Shown piece by piece: positions 1 through 11,929 of a DNA stretch of 64,000 nt. The stretch is from contig CM077599.1 in assembly GCA_039654915.1 (NCBI GenBank), positions 70,524,001-70,588,000 on the forward strand, in the 5' to 3' direction. The notes below the pieces were generated by a model, which saw nothing but the letters and a program-made list of their open reading frames with translations, made no database searches and was not told where the DNA came from. The stretch is from Aquilaria yunnanensis. Taxonomy: Eukaryota; Streptophyta; Magnoliopsida; Malvales; Thymelaeaceae. How positions within the stretch are numbered: position 1 is the stretch's first letter; every line of letters starts with the position of its first letter. Both the position numbers and the translations under genes were made by a program.

Positions 1-1430
1 GCAATTTGGGGATTGGAATTTGGAACAGGAACAAGCTAACGCTTTAATTTGTTTTAAAATCCTAAGTTTTGTTAGCAAATGCAACTTAAATTAAAAGCAA
101 TTAAATCCTTGAAATCTTATTTAACTCTACATAAGCTAATTAAACCGACCAGACCATAAATAAACTCTCTATAAATGACCAAGATACAGGGGCAGGGCTT
201 AGATTCCACACACGATAAACAACCAATGGATCAACTTGAAAGTAAATCTCAGTCAACAAAATGTCAAAAAAAAAATGAAAGCAAATCAATGCAAGCTTGA
301 CTTACTAATGGAGCTGAAGAGCGTGAATGCGAGAAAAGCCCAAACATTAACATTGGAGATTAAATAACAATGAAATGGAACAATGGGAGTAAAAAAAAAA
401 AAAAAAGAACAAATTGTGTAGTCTTTGTTTGGGTTTGCAAATCCGGCAAAGAAAATGTGAGATAACATTAAAACATTAAAAAGGAAAAAGTATAACAAAG
501 CCCGTTATTAATTATAGAATTTACAAATAGAAACCAACTTTACTATTTGTACAATTTTATCATATGATACACAACCCCAATGAAAATTTTCTAAATTCTA
601 AGGGGCAGCTACTACTCTCATCCCCAGGTAGTTATGCCCCTCGTAAGCATGGTGCCAATTAGCTTATTAGTTGTTGGCTTTATCAAGAATTTGGACTTAA
701 TGAATGCATGTGTAAATTTAGACTAAATATGGATTCAAATGTTTCTTTCATAATTAAAAGTATCAAACAACTCAACCCATCTAATCTCTTTTGGAGAGTT
801 GTGCCTTAGCCCTACATAGGATGTAAAGCAAATAAAGTAGCTCAACTAGTGTAAAATCCTAATTGTGACCTAGAGGTTAAGGATTTAAAGTTCTATACAG
901 CTTCCAATATATAAATACTTGTGCACCCGTGACAGTCACAAACTGTGGACAAGAATTAATCTAACATATGGGTTGAAAATACTTTCTGATAATACCGAAA
1001 TGACAAAAAAAAACACACACACATAATTCATCCTAAGCTATGCATTTTGTTGTTGTTTGTGGTTCTTAGGCTAATTTTACTTCTAGTCCTAGTAAAACTT
1101 GTAACCACCTTCACAAAATGGGAAAATTACAGCATAAGGACTTAAACTTATATGCTTTAATTTTCACCATAGTGTATAAATTGTGAAGCTTAAAGTATTC
1201 AATATACACTCCCTTAAATGACAAAAACAATGATAGCTTGGTCCTTAAGAAAGCATTGGTATATTACCTGATTTTCAAGTAACCTATGGACTAAATTGTA
1301 AGGTTACAAAGATTGGGTACTTAATTGCATAAATTTCTAAATATGGCTATGGAAAGGACATGGATGGAATTATAAAGAAAGGATATGGATGGAATTATGA
1401 AGAAAGAACATGGAAGGAATTAAATATATT
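1..1430. other. AT-rich stretch without recognisable gene
   Basis: No reading frame of useful length or known motif was seen on either strand. There are short homopolymer A runs around 263-272 and 390-405. Short open frames here are low-complexity (Phe/Leu-rich) and not supported as genes. Confidence 0.6.
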
Positions 1431-1439
1431 GTTGGGGAC

Positions 1440-3500
1440 CAAAGTGCTCAAAGAGGCAAAGTTTGCCATTTATGGCATAATGATAATTAAGGTGCCTAAG
1501 TGTCCTAGATTTTTTCTAAGGTGAAAATGACTGTTGACCAAGGTTAAAAGAGGTCAAATTATGTCATTTTCCCAGCCAAAATGGCTGGAAATAATCTGTC
1601 CAAGTGTTGGCCAAAGTTTCAAAAAATTTGCATATATACCACCAAGGTCAAAATGATGTATAAATGAAGAAAAATCTTCATTTCATTGGCATTTTCCCTA
1701 AATTTCGGTTTTTCAGCAGCTAAGAACTCTTCCTTAACCTTTTCCACCATCCTCCATAGCCACCATACCTTAAGAAATCAAGAGAAAGCAAGAGAAAGCA
1801 AAAAAGACATCAAAAAGTGCAAGAAAACCTATTTTCGATTCTATTAAGGTTCATCAAATTTCCAGCAAAAGGTAAGGGTTTTATCTAGGTTTCATGGTTG
1901 TTTATTGTTCAATACAGATGCCCAAACATCCATAAACCTAAGACCCTAAGCTTGGAAGAAAGCCAAGAGCTTGATGAACCAAGTTTAGGTTAAGGGGGAA
2001 ATTGCACAAGGGGTTTCAACCCTACAGCTTTGGTGCTTTGTTATGGCAGTGAAATTCAGGGTTTCTAGAGCCCAAGTTAGTACTAACTAAGACCTAAAAG
2101 ACTCCTAAGACCAAGCAAAATCTTGAGGAGGGCTGCCATAGTGTTACTAAAGTGATATCTTATTGTTTTATTGAATGATTATGGGCTAACCCTAATGTGT
2201 TATTGCTGCCAGCATTTCATATGTTTGTTGTTGTGTTTGTTTGTGCATTTGGATGCATATATTTGTGTGTTTGTACTGTATTTTTGTGTTTTAGTGTCTT
2301 TGGATTTCAGGTATATGGCTGGAGTTTGAAGATTTTATTGATAAGCCCTTACTAAGTTTCATTCAAGAAACTTACTCCCTTTCTGTCCATTTTCAGGAAC
2401 ACCTGAAAGAGAACGTTCAAACTAATAGTTCTAGTTTGAGTTTTCCTGTGAAATTTCAGGTACATGAACTTCAATATGTCTAGTATTAAACTGGAGTGTT
2501 TCATGATTTTTAGAGCACATTTGCTAATTTTATTGTTGGTACTTTCTGCCTTGCATAGCAGCTGTCTTTTGAAGTTTCTGGAGTGCATTGTGGTTGTAAG
2601 GCTCTCCAAGAAGCTAGTGTACATACCAAACTAAGCTAGGACATATTTATGGTGCATCTATGCATGTAAATACACTATAGATGGTGTATGGATGATATAT
2701 GAAGCAATAAAGTGATGTTTAAGGTTGAATGTTCAATTCTGTCCATTTTGCAACTCATTAGCTGTCCCAAAGAAAATTATGTTTAATGTTTATGGAATGC
2801 CTCTAAATTCATGGGAATGACTTTAACAAGTGTTTAGAACATGTAATAACCTACCCATGTTGGTTTTGCACCTGAAAATGAAGTGTGTGAATTTTTTGAA
2901 ATTTTGTATGGGCATTATGGTCATTAGTTGTACAGATTTGATACCCTATACTGCAAGAGCCATAACTTACTGTACACAATGATTTTGGCTATCAAATTTT
3001 TACCACACCTAGAGCACATACAGAGGTTGAACTGGAATTTGGAATTTATGAATTTGGAGCCCTGTAGCCAAAGATGTGACATTCCCAAGTTGGCTAAGTT
3101 ACTGTTCATTTTGTCAGAATTTGGTAACCAAGTTCAAAAATCCATAACTTGGTTCATAGGTAGGATTTTGATGTAAAACAAAATTTATTGGTTTTCTCTA
3201 AGTCTCTAATTGATAATGGAACAAAGAAAACACGGGGTTACATGGCTAGAATGATACAGTTTATTAGTGGAAGTTACAGGTGCAGTGGCTGATCATTAGA
3301 ACTTAACAAGATTGCCTAATGTGTGGAAGCCAAGACTAAGAATTGTGTTTTCCTTCTTAGCTGCCATAGTGTGCATAAATGTAAATATGTGTGTTATGGT
3401 TTGACCAATATACATATATTTGCATAAAGGCCAAGAGGGCCACTTGGGTAATATAGTGAGCATTGTTCTGATGGACTATAGAACATGCATAGCTCCTGGG
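1440..3500 (+). repeat. Probable LTR or untranslated part of a Ty3-type retrotransposon
   Basis: Non-coding sequence whose style resembles long plant Ty3/gypsy LTRs. A TATAAAT box lies near 1660, followed by a leader-like stretch with a twice-repeated AAGAGAAAGC at about 1779-1800, then long stretches with repeated phrases such as TCTGTCCATTTT and CCATAACTT. No gag or pol coding was found beside it, and no matching second LTR lies in the window, so boundaries are unknown. The call rests on resemblance, not on a search. Confidence 0.35.
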
Positions 3501-3544
3501 AGATTGACACATTAAATATTGTCACCGTATTTAAGCTCTTAGAG

Positions 3545-5376
3545 TGGTAACAAAACTAATCTTTGAAAATTAGTTGGTATCCTAGACTTAAAATTATTTT
3601 CTTATTCTGCTTTACTTTGCTAGTCATATTTAGCTGTTTAGTCTTTTTGTCTTTTGTTGAATTGCATTCATTGAAACATGAGTGGGTAAGCATACACTCA
3701 AATTTAGAGAGTACATCGATAGCTTGGGGAAGCTCCCCTTTACAAATCATTTGGCTATCAAAAGTAAGCCCAAGCCTAGTTAGCACATCTACTACCCGGT
3801 TCGCCTCCCTGCCTATGTGTTGCACCTACCAAGCATTGAATGATTACAGCAACTGCCTAATCTCCTCCACGCATGCATACGCCTAAGAAAGACACTCGAC
3901 ATTAGAGTGAATAGCCAGAACCACCTGTAAAGTGTTCATTTCAAGCACGAGGCATAGAAAACCCATCTTGCATGCTAGTTGAAGACATGCCAATGGCGCT
4001 GCACACTCCACAAAAAAAGAATTGCTAATGCCCGAGCAACTGCTAGCAAGCCCCATAAGCACACTCCCTATATGGTCTCGAATGACAGTGCCTATCCCTC
4101 AACACCTGTTGGAGTCTACTGCCACATCTATGTTGAGCTTCACAAAGTTTGAGTGGGGCTTGCACCAAGTCACATGATCTTTGCTTGGTAGATGGAAGCT
4201 GGCCTAGATCACTAGATCATTGACACCCATCCAAACCTTCCAGGCTAGCATAGGATAGGAAGGACAAGCTTTACCATGAACTACACTATTTCTATCGCTC
4301 CAAAGGACCGATATAACCACTACAAAACACTCTCATGCAATTACACACCTTAGCCCTAGCAAATTATCCACCCACTCTGCTGGTGTAGCTTCTTCCACCT
4401 TCGTCACAGCCCCGAGCTGCTGGTCCCTCCATACCTGTCGAGCAATATGGCAATCCTTGAGAGCATGTAGTGTTATCTCCCCTTGAGTTTGGCACAATGA
4501 ACAAGTATCATCAGGTATAATCCGACGCAAGCATAAATTAATCCTTATTAGGAGGCAATCATGTACCATATGCCACATCATATTCTTCAGCTTATCTGAC
4601 ATTGGCAAGCTCCAAATACACTTCCAAACTCTACTAGTTCTAGTCTTCACAGCTCATCCCTCCTTAAGATTCATGTATGTATGGTAACCTCTGCTAATAG
4701 AATAAACACCATCTGCATTAAAATGCTAGATAAGCCAATCCTCTCCCTACAGGTTAGCAAGCAAAATATGCATAATAAGCCCCACATTCGACTATAAGAA
4801 ATATGTGTGCAGAAGCTCCACATTCCACTGCCCCTTTAGATGATCAATGAATAGGCTTATTGGCAGGAAATCAAAGCCTTGCAACACTGTTGTCAGTTCA
4901 AAATCCCAAGGGATTAGGAATACAATGATCATGCCAAGTAGTAATAGAAGAGCCATCACTAATATTCCAATTGAAACCTAGTTGTAGGAGCTCACGACCA
5001 TGCAAAATCTCCACCCCTACTTTGTAAGCATTACCTAGTTAAAAACAAAAAGTTTTTAGAACTCAAGACCACCATATTCTTTCCTTACTAGTAATTGATC
5101 TCAAGACATCCAATTGATTCTGCCTCCTTTGTTAGTGTGAGACCACTAGAATTAGTTGAGACAACATTGGATGTCTTCCCAAATCCCTGTAGGAATTTTA
5201 AAAATTGACATGGCACATATAGGTATGGCTGATGCTACCATCTTGATCAGAATCTCCTTACCTACTCGGGATAAAATAAGGTGTTCCCACCCATGCACTA
5301 GATGGTTGATTTTATTCTTCAGAAAACCAAACACCTCCACCTATGCACTAGACAGCTGTTTAGTCTTTGATCTTTA
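3545..5376 (-). mobile_element. L1-type LINE fragment (5'-truncated, decayed)
   Basis: On the minus strand, pieces appear in the order expected for the 3' half of a plant L1-type ORF2. At 5340-5152 is the end of the reverse transcriptase region (HLILSRVGKEILIK, then IPICAMSIFKIP). At 4650-4333 is a zf-RVT domain with its Cys/His spacing (WKCIW, then CSLC, then HALKDC). At 3825-3556 is the tail of an RNase H domain (HIGREANRVVD). Stops and frameshifts separate the pieces, so no protein is made. Endonuclease and the RT catalytic core are absent: the copy is 5'-truncated, as is usual for LINEs. Its upstream edge coincides with the start of a hAT-like element at about 5377. No poly-A tail or target duplication was identified. 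Confidence 0.8.
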
Positions 5377-6063
5377 GTAGGGATGTCAACGAATATTTAT
5401 CCCAACAGATATCCTATTATATCCTACCTGTTGGATGGTTGTTTTTTACTATCAAATGGATTTGGAACCAATATGTATATTATTTTTTTTGCACTCGGTG
5501 GATGTGGGTAGGATGCTAGTTTAGACCTACCCGCTCCCCATATATATATATATATATGCTAAGGGCAATATAATAGTTTACAAAGCAACTTAATTGACTT
5601 AATTACTTATAATCACAACTAAGTATCATTGTAACACCGAGATAAGATAGCTAGGGCAAAGCTCCAAGGAAAGTTCCGAACTTTTTTTTTTTCCCACAAA
5701 GTTGTACACTTGTACTAATGCTAAGTAGATGCTTATTTCACTAATTTGATTTAGACAAATTCTTTATGAATGATTAATGGCTAAGTCAATTTCTATTTTT
5801 ATTATTGATATTGTTTTTTTTTTGCAAGATCAATTTTAATTATTTTTAATGGTACTCTATTATAGTATTATTATTTTTTATTATGGAATTATACAGTGGG
5901 TGAGTGGATTTTATTCTATCCTATCCGCCTTAAAATAGATATAATATAAATATTAAAATTGTAAAACTGATGGAGGGTAAATAAGATACGAATTGAGTAT
6001 TAAACATGATGAATATGATGCAGGTTTATCATTATCTTATCCACATCCTATCCATTGCCATAC
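5377..6063. mobile_element. Non-autonomous hAT-like element
   Basis: The left end reads TAGGGATGTCAACG and the right end is roughly its inverse (CCATTGCCATACT). Internal phrases about GGATATCC/GGATGTGGGTAGG mirror each other, as in many plant hAT MITEs. Flanking 8-mers GATCTTTA (5369-5376) and GATCTCGA (6064-6071) match at 6 of 8 bases and may be a decayed target duplication. A (TA)n run lies at about 5540-5558. No coding capacity. Confidence 0.5.
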
Positions 6064-6890
6064 TGATCTCGAGATCTAAGTAATTGAAATTTAGTTGGCC
6101 ATGCAATTTGCCTAGTTTTATATCAGAATTGAGTATTCGGGGAGGACCTAGTTGGTCCGGCCCACGAATAAAAATGTGGTCTGGGCTCCCTGGGCCTCTT
6201 CTACTTTTTATCAACTAAATCTGGCAGGCGAAGGCAATTAACTTGGTAACATTATATATATATATATATATATATTGACAATGAAAAGCAATTTGAACCT
6301 CCAACTTGATAATTTGATCCCACTTTTGTCGCTGTCTCCGTTAGTATCATTTGCTGCTGAGAGGAGATATACCAAAAGGGTGAAAAGATCAATACACCTG
6401 GTCAATCTTTTCCTAATTAAAAAGCTCAAATCGAAAATTTTTGTATTTAATATGATGTAATGATGCATTAAGTAGTTAACAGAAAGTTTAGATTTAAGTG
6501 CATTTTTACCAGTGATTTATAAAAATGAGTTATAGTGATTATTTTTGCTGAGCTTGTATAACCATTGAAACGTTTTATATTAAAGAATTTCAAAAAGAAA
6601 AATATTTCCAACACATTTCTGAAAAATTTAGCTATTTTATAATTATTTTCTATTCATTGGTTCATACGGGAAAATCATAAAAAATACTTTATTTTTTTGA
6701 ATTATTCAAGTGATTATTAATATTAGTTTTTAAAAGACTTTGAGTCTACACAAAAAAAAAAAAAAATCAGCAACAATAAAATAATAAATTATTTTAACTG
6801 AAAATAGGAGAGGAAAAGAAAAAGAACCTTCAATTTACCTAAATCCGCAAAAATAAATTTGAAATATAAAACAAAAGGAGCAAAAGGTTT
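6064..6890. other. Gene-free stretch with (TA)n microsatellite
   Basis: No gene seen. A (TA)n microsatellite of about 22 bases lies at 6254-6275, and A runs at 6750-6765. A short imperfect palindrome (GGACCTAGTTGGTCC) lies near 6145. Confidence 0.55.
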
Positions 6891-6894
6891 CAAT

Positions 6895-7126
6895 AAATGC
6901 TTTATTAAGTTGTTAAATCATTACTAAGTTGAGGGTGAAAATTGAAAAAGTAGATACCATAATGACAAACCAAAAATGAAATAAAAGACAAACAGCACGC
7001 GATGTGAATAATTTTAAATGCTTTATTAAGTTGTTAAATCATTACTAAATTGAGGGTGAAAATTGAAAAAGTAGAAACCATAACGACGAACCAAAAATGA
7101 AATAAAAGACAAACAGCACGCGATGT
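6895..7126. repeat. Tandem duplication, two 111-bp copies
   Basis: Copy 1 (6895-7005) and copy 2 (7016-7126) are nearly identical by eye. Both start AAATGCTTTATTAAG and end ACAGCACGCGATGT, with only a few substitutions and a 10-bp spacer. Non-coding. Confidence 0.85.
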
Positions 7127-7894
7127 AGAAGAAGGTAATGTTCAATGGATCAGGACCACAAGACACTTAAATTAATGTGATATCTTATCAGCCAACCTCA
7201 GCTTACTTTTAACATTATGCGGCATAAAAAAACGAAAGTAAGAAGCATTTTCGAGAATAAATAGTAATTAATTTTAGATGATGGTGACCTTTGAATTTGA
7301 TAAGCGAATCTACTAGAAACTGATAATTATATATATTAAGGTTATAAGCTTTGATTTGACCCTTTGAATAGTTTTCCCTGCTACAGTGTTTTCTGTTTTT
7401 TGAGCCTTAGTCCATTTGGATTTGTGGCCCATAAAATAGTCAATTAAAAAAAATGGTAATTTGTATAGTTGTAATTTGTTTATTTATAGTAATGATTGTT
7501 GGATCAAACAACGAAATCATACATTTTACTACTATACCCTAACAAACATAAAGGATGTCTTAAATTTTTGTTTCTTACAGTTTAGACTCCTAAACTTTCA
7601 TCTGTTATAGTCAAGTTCCCAGTTTGTGCTTATTCCTGAATTCAATATTTTGATCTTATATTGTATTTTATGTTTTTTTACTTACCAAATCAGTTATAAC
7701 AATTTTAAAATGTTTCAATTATTTCAAAACCCCCGAATTGATGATAACTTATTTTTGAAATCATAATATTTTAAAAAAAATTTTACTCTATATAAATGTA
7801 ATTAATATGAAATTTTTGTATATTTGTTGATCCACCAACAACAAAAAGTTAATGCCAATTACTATTGTAATTCTAGGTCTGAAATATTTGGAAA
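7127..7894. other. AT-rich stretch, nothing recognised
   Basis: No gene, RNA or repeat structure was recognised between the tandem duplication and the MITE that follows. Confidence 0.5.
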
Positions 7895-8335
7895 ACTAAC
7901 CATTACCCCTTGGGTTATGCCCTAACCAATAGTTTACCAGTTCTATTTTTAGAAACCTACACTTTGTCCCCTGTATTTTTTATACTCTCTAATTACAACT
8001 TGTGAAAATGTATTTAAACTGTATGATAGTCATCTTCGAGTAATTTCAATTTCACTAATATTTTTTTAATAGTTAATAAACATTTTAAATTATCATTTTT
8101 TTCTTTCTGTAAATATATTTTTTCCTTTTAAATATATGTCAGTATTTTTTAGAAGTCAGTTGGCTGTGAAATTACTAAAATATGATTATCAAATAGTTTA
8201 AATTAAGGTTTCAGAAGTTAGTATCAGACACTATAAAAAAAATAGGGGTAAAATATAAAATTTTTTAAATAGAAAGAGCAAAGTATGAGTTACACCAAAT
8301 CACAATGGAGTTTTTATAATTTTCTCAAAATATTT
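7895..8335. mobile_element. Foldback MITE, family A
   Basis: The left half (CTACACTTTGTCCCCTGTAT, then an ACTGTATGATAGTCATC segment) is roughly the inverse complement of the right half (AGTTTAAATTAAGGTTTCAG, then AGACACTATAAA). The same sequence recurs at 10980-11866, 22632-22812, 34745-34848 and 47925-48365, so this is a dispersed family with long inverted repeats and no coding capacity. Confidence 0.65.
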
Positions 8336-8577
8336 ACCCTTCTCATAAAGGTTAAAACTCAAAGAAATATTTAGAGATGTTTGAAATTCAACTCTAACCA
8401 CCCCCCACGTCCTATACCATATCACAAAAAAAAATTGACATTCCATTTCCTCTTAATTACACTAATAGTACATCCTTCTATTATACACTTATAATCATAC
8501 TTTTCAATACGAAAAGAAAACATTTGAAATAAAAAAATCAACCTCTTTTTTCTTTTCATCTGGCCATTGATCGAGGC

Positions 8578-8730
8578 AAAGCATTGAGGTCATATGTATA
8601 TACACAAACACGCGTATATGGTCCGTAGCCTTCAATCCGTACGCAAGGGTTAGCACTGAGATCATACTTACATACGCAGACACGCGTCATTGGTTCGTAG
8701 TCTTCAATACAAGGATTAGCATTCAGATAT
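8578..8730. repeat. Imperfect tandem repeat, about 70-bp unit
   Basis: Two units and the start of a third. Each runs from a TTAGCACTGAG-like phrase through ACACGCGT (8610, 8681) to GTAGCCTTCAAT or GTAGTCTTCAAT. Non-coding; each unit carries an MluI-type ACGCGT hexamer. Confidence 0.7.
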
Positions 8731-8734
8731 TTCA

Positions 8735-10111
8735 AGGCTTAAATACCTCTACCTAAATTATCACCACTCGAAAAGTTGGCCTTTTAAATATGACTAGTTA
8801 GAACTCAATTTTCCAACTATTAAAACTCAAACAAATGACCCTTCTGACAATATCACGTAATGTCATATGGATAAATTAGTCATCAGTCATAATGACAATT
8901 CAAGTCTCTGTTATCTAACTGTCAATATTTATAGACAGGTAACCACTTCAACTATTGCCACTCTAATAAATGATTTCCAATTATCATCATGCAGACAAAT
9001 AGCCCTTTCAGCTATGTATAAAAGTATATTTATTTTATTTTAATTTATTTCATCATCTCTAAAAAGTGAAATTTATATAAAATAATAAATTTAAAATTTT
9101 AATTAATTCACAGTTTTATTTTTACTAGATATATAATTATTGAATTACACTAATGTTTTACACACATTTTTGAACTATTAATCATTTCTTACTAATTTTC
9201 TCTTAATTCATATAACTACAAGATTGAAGTAAAAAAGCAATTGAGCTTCCACTCATCTGGTAGTTATAGCAAGCCATTGAAACCCCAGTCGCTACCTTAG
9301 TGAAAAAAATGCTAGCCATGACTAAAGGGTGACAAAGCCTAGAGATTGAAAAACTCAGTCACTCAGATGGAATGCAACCCCAAGCTTGGAGCGACTAAAT
9401 GTTTAGTCACTAACCACAACGATTACCAAGTCAGTTGCTCACAACCATTTTATTTTTTTTATTCATTTTGATTGTAAATATTAAAATTTAAATTAACTTA
9501 ATTATTTTAAATATATTCCTAGTTAAATAAAATGAAATTTTCAATAAAATAATTAATTAAAAATGCCTTTTGCTTTTAAATTACTCATGAAAAAGCCATA
9601 ATGGTGCTATGGCGTGTGTGAGAAATAATTACTTAAGATAGAATGGTGAGAAATAATTAATAACTTAAAAAGGTATCCAAATATTAGCATAACTCAATAT
9701 TTATATATCTAATAAAACTAATGCTTTGAATTAATTAAAAAATAAATTTATTATTTTATGTAAATTTCATTTTTAGGAGATACTGAAATCAAATATAATA
9801 AAATAAATAAATATATTTTTATACATAGTTGAGAGGGTCATCTAGATATCCAAGTGCTGATAGTTGATGGAGTCGTTTGTCATAGTGGTGATAGTTCATG
9901 AGGTCATCTACGTATGAAAGCTGATAGCTAGGTAAAGAAAACTTGAGCTGCTATTATGACTGACTGTTGGGTGACCCACGTGACATCTCATGACCATGTC
10001 AAGTGGTCAATTGTTCGATTTTTAATAGTTGGGGCACTAAGTCAAAGTGAGTCATAGTTGATGGGGTTATATATCCGAGTGGTGCTAGTTCAAGGGTGGG
10101 ACGTATTTAAG
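8735..10111. mobile_element. Large foldback element, about 1.4 kb
   Basis: The left end (GGCTTAAATACCTC, then TATCACCACTCG) is matched by the inverse of the right end (CGAGTGGTGCTAG, then ACGTATTTAAGC). Further inside, CCAACTATTAAAACTC mirrors TTTTTAATAGTTGG. The pairing arms extend some 250 bp. The centre (9200-9450) has no coding sequence. A clear target duplication was not found. Confidence 0.55.
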
Positions 10112-10499
10112 CAATCTTTTGAAACCTTAATTTTGTTTACATAGAATTTGTGTGATTATTTTACAACCCCTACACTAACTAAAACTTTAAATTTTAAAAA
10201 ATTAGAAAAAAATTTAAAATATTATTAAAAAATTAATGATATTTTAATTAGTTTTTTAGGCTTGATAAGAAAAAACATAAGAAATAGGTTATCTCTTAAA
10301 AAATATTAATCAAGTGATTATTACGTTAAATAGAATTCAATTATTGAAGTAACATTATAGTCAAAAAGGAAATATAAAGTATATTTGACCCTTCTATGCA
10401 AGGTATAACGTAAGAAACTTCTCTATAGTTAGATAGAATGGGGAATTTATGTTGATGGAAGTGGTGGAGGCTAGCACCAAACTCTAAAATGACTTATTT

Positions 10500-10880
10500 T
10501 TATATTTACAAAATAAAATTATTTATTTTTATTTTTATTTTTATTCTATCAATTCATTTTAACTTAAATCACTTAATTCAAAATGACTTATTTAATTTTT
10601 ATATTTTTTTACTGAAGCCAATTTTATTTGAAATATAATATTATGTAGATGTAATAATCTATTTGAAAGTTAATTTTCATGATGTTATTAAGTTTTTATG
10701 AATTTTTTTAATGCATAAAACTATAAAATTCATAAAAATTTAGTAAGATTATAAAAATTGTATTTTTAATGAATTATTATACCTATATAATATTAATTTT
10801 TAAATAAAATTAGTTTTATATAAAATGATGTGAAAAAAATAAACTATTTTAAATTAAGTTAGTTAAAATGAATTGGCTCT
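10500..10880. mobile_element. Foldback MITE, family B
   Basis: The ends are inverse complements: CAATTCATTTTAACTTAA at the left against TTAGTTAAAATGAATTGG at the right. The centre is symmetrical around an AATGCATAAAACTATAAA loop. Related copies lie at 25060-25395, 25431-25755 and 34850-35026. Confidence 0.65.
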
Positions 10881-10979
10881 AAACCTTCACCATGTTCCGC
10901 TCTCCACTTGGACAAAATGGGTTTAGGACTAAATTAGACGTTTGAAGCATAGATATCAAAGTGAAACTTTTCATTTAGT

Positions 10980-11866
10980 TTAGGATAATTTACCCCTGAA
11001 GTTATATTCATATTGCAGTTACACTATGAAGATTTGAAAATTTACACTTTACACATTGTTTTTTTTAACACTATTTAACACTAACTTCTAAAATTCTAAT
11101 TTAGACTGTCTGATAACTATCTACAAGTAAGTTCAATTTTTCAAATATTTTTAATTGTTCATTAACATTTTAATTTTTTTTATTTTTGTAAATGAAAAAT
11201 AATATTTTTTAAATATCAATTAGTTGTGAAAAATAGCAAACAACTCAAAATTTCTAGAATATATAATTACTAGACTGTTTAAATTAGAATCTTAAAAATT
11301 ATTATTGGGTAGTATAAAATTATGGAAAAAGTGTAGAATTTCAAATATCATGAATGCAACTGTAATAACTAATATCAATAGAAAACCCTAATTTTTATTT
11401 CTACCAAGGAATAGAAGTCTAACATGGCTGTGACGTGGGCATCCTACTCAAGCTGTACACATTGTTTTTTTTTTTTTAACACTGTTTAACAGTAACTTTT
11501 AAAATTCTAATTTAGACTGTTTGATAACTATCTACAAGCAAGTTCAATTTTTCCAATATTTTTTAACTGTTTATTAACATTTTATTTTTTTTTATTTTTG
11601 TAAATGTAAAATAATATATTTTTTAAATATCAATTAGTTGTAAAAAATAGCAAACAACTCAAAATTTCTAGAACATATAATTACTAGATTGTTTAAATTA
11701 GGATTTTAAAAATTATTATTGGATAGTATAAAAAATATGAAAAAAGTGTAGATTTTCAAATATCATGAATGCAACTATAACAACTAATATCAACAGAATA
11801 CCCTAATTTTTATTTCTACCAAGGAATAGAAGTCTATCATGGCTATGATGTGAGCATCTTACTCAA
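10980..11866. mobile_element. Family A MITE with a 406-bp head-to-tail duplication
   Basis: A family A element begins near 10980. The segment 11051-11456, starting ACACATTGTTTTTTTT, is repeated directly at 11457-11866 with no spacer and few differences. The duplication ends in ATCTTACTCAAG (against ATCCTACTCAAG in copy 1). A (GT)12 microsatellite follows. Confidence 0.75.
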
Positions 11867-11871
11867 GACTC

Positions 11872-11895
11872 TGTGTGTGTGTGTGTGTGTGTGTG
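11872..11895. repeat. (GT)n microsatellite
   Basis: About 12 uninterrupted GT dinucleotides directly after the tandemly duplicated family A segment. Confidence 0.95.
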
Positions 11896-11929
11896 AAGAC
11901 ATTTGATAATTCCTAGTTTTGCTTAGGAG

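Noticed and set aside
5156..5377. Plus-strand ORF over the LINE fragment
   Set aside because: It is antisense to the LINE reverse transcriptase tail; the minus frame has the recognisable motifs.
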